Shown here one piece after another: positions 5,922 to 6,742 of a stretch of 6,742 bases of DNA. Each line of letters starts with the position of its first letter. Position 1 is the stretch's first letter. Position numbers and translations under genes: made by a program. Below the pieces are notes generated by a model, which searched no databases, was not told the DNA's origin, and was given only the letters and a program-made list of their open reading frames with translations. The DNA comes from Aeromicrobium sp. (GTDB taxonomy: Bacteria; Actinomycetota; Actinomycetes; Propionibacteriales; Nocardioidaceae). The stretch lies in contig JALRKU010000218.1 in the NCBI GenBank assembly GCA_023254755.1, positions 1 to 6,742 on the forward strand, written 5' to 3'.

Positions 5922-6655
5922 CCAGGTCGTCGACCACCGACGACGTCCTGACACGACTGCGCGAGCAGATCCTCACCGGCGCGCTGCCCCCCGGCAGCCG
6001 ACACTCGATCTACCGGCTCGCCGACGAGCTCGGGGTGTCCCGCACGCCGGTGCGCGAGGCCGTGCTCAGGCTCGCCGACCTGGGTCTCGTCACGATCGAG
6101 CGCAATCGCGGCATCACGATCCGCGGGGTCCGCGCCGAGGACGTGCGCGACGTCTTCGAGCTGCGGCTGCTCCTGGAGGTCCCGGCCGCGGCGGGCGCCG
6201 CGGCACGGGTCGACGAGGCGCTCGCCGACCGACTGCGACAGCTGCTCGACGCGATGCGCACCGCCGCGGCGTCCGGCGACGCTCCGGGCTTCTACGGCCA
6301 CGACCGCCTGCTGCACGCGGCACTGGGCGACGCGCTCGGCAGTCCGCGCCTGTCGGCCGAGGTCGACCGCCTCCGGGACCTGATCCAGGTGCGTGGCGTC
6401 TCGACGGGCGGCCGCACCCGCTCGCTGCCCGACGTCGCCGAGGAGCACGCCCCGATCGTCGCGGCGGTCGTGGCCGGCGACGTGGTGGGGGCGGCCGCCG
6501 CGATGCGCGACCACCTCGTCCACACCGCGTCGTTGCTGCTGGAGCAGGTCGGGGGAGACGCGGCGCCGTTGCGCGGCTGGGCTCTCGGGGACTGGGCTCT
6601 CGGGGACTGGTCGGCCGGGGACTGGTCGGCCGGCGCCCCGTCCGCCGCGGACTGA
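5918..6655 (+). CDS. GntR-family regulator, FadR/FCD subfamily, with pentapeptide-repeat tail
   Basis: This is a 245-aa DNA-binding regulator. The N-terminal winged helix (about residues 7-70) includes the recognition-helix segment VSRTPVREAVLRL (40-52) and the wing IERNRGITIRGV. An all-helical FCD domain follows, with FELRLLLE near 80-87. Its four expected metal ligands are present: D129 and H133 in HDRLLH, H177 in EEHAPI and H199 in MRDHL. Such domains usually sense a small carboxylate through a bound metal. The gene begins at GTG 5918 inside the dehydrogenase stop (GTGA, 4-bp overlap). GTG at 5915 is in frame directly before it and adds one residue. No good ribosome binding site is visible, so translation is probably coupled. 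The likely role is local control of the dehydrogenase in response to its substrate or product. Oddly, residues 222-241 are five-residue repeats beyond the normal end of the fold. Confidence 0.93.
   Translation: MTRSSTTDDVLTRLREQILTGALPPGSRHSIYRLADELGVSRTPVREAVLRLADLGLVTIERNRGITIRGVRAEDVRDVFELRLLLEVPAAAGAAARVDEALADRLRQLLDAMRTAAASGDAPGFYGHDRLLHAALGDALGSPRLSAEVDRLRDLIQVRGVSTGGRTRSLPDVAEEHAPIVAAVVAGDVVGAAAAMRDHLVHTASLLLEQVGGDAAPLRGWALGDWALGDWSAGDWSAGAPSAAD
6581..6640 (+). repeat. Tandem 15-bp repeat in the 3' end of the GntR gene
   Basis: Units at 6581 and 6596 are identical (GCTCTCGGGGACTGG). The unit at 6611 is TCGGCCGGGGACTGG, and the fourth, at 6626, keeps only its first half. They encode ALGDW, ALGDW, SAGDW and SAGAP in frame, ending four residues before the stop. 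The identical neighbouring copies suggest recent slippage or duplication. Confidence 0.9.
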
Positions 6656-6698
6656 GGCTCGCGGGGCCGCGATCGACTCGCCGTGGGCCGTCCGACGC

Positions 6699-6712
6699 AG
6701 TAGCATGCTACT
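6699..6712. promoter_or_regulatory. Perfect 14-bp palindrome overlapping a -10 element: likely operator
   Basis: AGTAGCATGCTACT is its own reverse complement. It contains TAGCAT (6701-6706), a TAnnnT -10 match, followed by 7 nt and the ATG at 6714, the spacing of a leaderless transcript. A dimeric repressor bound here would cover the promoter. The identity of the repressor is not shown; it could be the downstream gene product, the GntR protein, or another regulator. Confidence 0.65.
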
Positions 6713-6713
6713 C

Positions 6714-6742
6714 ATGTCGATCATGACGCAGGACGTCGTCGC
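6714..6742 (+). CDS. Start of a further gene, cut by the window end
   Basis: ATG at 6714 opens a frame reading MSIMTQDVV to the window edge. No ribosome binding site precedes it, but a -10-like TAGCAT sits 7 nt upstream, which fits a leaderless start. A second ATG at 6723 is in frame. Too little is present to name a family. The 58-bp gap after the GntR gene and the palindrome suggest a separate transcript. Confidence 0.5.

Noticed and set aside
3756..5954. 732-codon minus-strand open frame
   Set aside because: It runs antisense to the whole dehydrogenase and out of frame through the lipoprotein gene. Its composition (Arg, Gly, Asp, His rich) is typical of a shadow in high-GC DNA, while the opposite frames carry clear family motifs.
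6659..6672. TCGCGG-GG-CCGCGA as a terminator for the dehydrogenase-GntR operon
   Set aside because: The loop would be only two bases (five base pairs with four bases at best), and there is no T-run. It may be chance in GC-rich DNA.
5549..6724. 391-codon minus-strand open frame opposite the GntR gene
   Set aside because: It is low-complexity and Arg/Ala/Val rich with no motifs. The plus strand encodes a complete GntR/FCD protein with all ligands.

Overview
The window is high-GC DNA with frequent GTG starts, strong GC wobble bias and several candidate leaderless promoters. This fits an actinobacterium. The RpoC tail, which lacks the large trigger-loop insertion of proteobacteria, and the overall protein flavour suggest Nocardioidaceae (Nocardioides or Aeromicrobium-like), but the genus is a guess.

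Layout. (1) 1-1559: the 3' part of rpoC (RNA polymerase beta prime), entering from outside the window and followed by a strong GC hairpin terminator (1572-1603). (2) 1616-1699: four head-to-tail copies of a 21-bp repeat. (3) 1740-2807 (minus): a multi-pass membrane acyltransferase, divergent from (4) 2827-3309 (plus): a NUDIX hydrolase. Only 19 bp separate their starts, and that gap holds two overlapping -10 elements on opposite strands. (5) 3308-3383: a second array of the same 21-bp repeat, now inverted, filling exactly the gap between the NUDIX gene and the next, convergent gene. (6) 3377-4516 (minus): a secreted lipoprotein of unknown function. (7) 4617-5921 (plus): an iron-dependent alcohol dehydrogenase of the hydroxyacid-oxoacid transhydrogenase type, overlapping by 4 bp (8) 5918-6655 (plus): a GntR/FCD regulator with an odd pentapeptide-repeat tail. 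(9) 6714 onward: the first codons of another gene, preceded by a perfect 14-bp palindrome that contains its likely -10.

How it fits together. The dehydrogenase and GntR gene look like a two-gene operon in which the regulator probably senses a small carboxylic acid linked to the enzyme. The acyltransferase and NUDIX genes share a promoter region but have no obvious biochemical link. The most unusual structure is the pair of inverted 21-bp repeat arrays, both lying between convergent genes and bracketing the acyltransferase-NUDIX pair. Each unit carries a TGAC-N2-GTCA dyad, and in the second array the stop codons of both flanking genes lie inside repeat copies. No complete mobile element, CRISPR array, tRNA or rRNA was seen.
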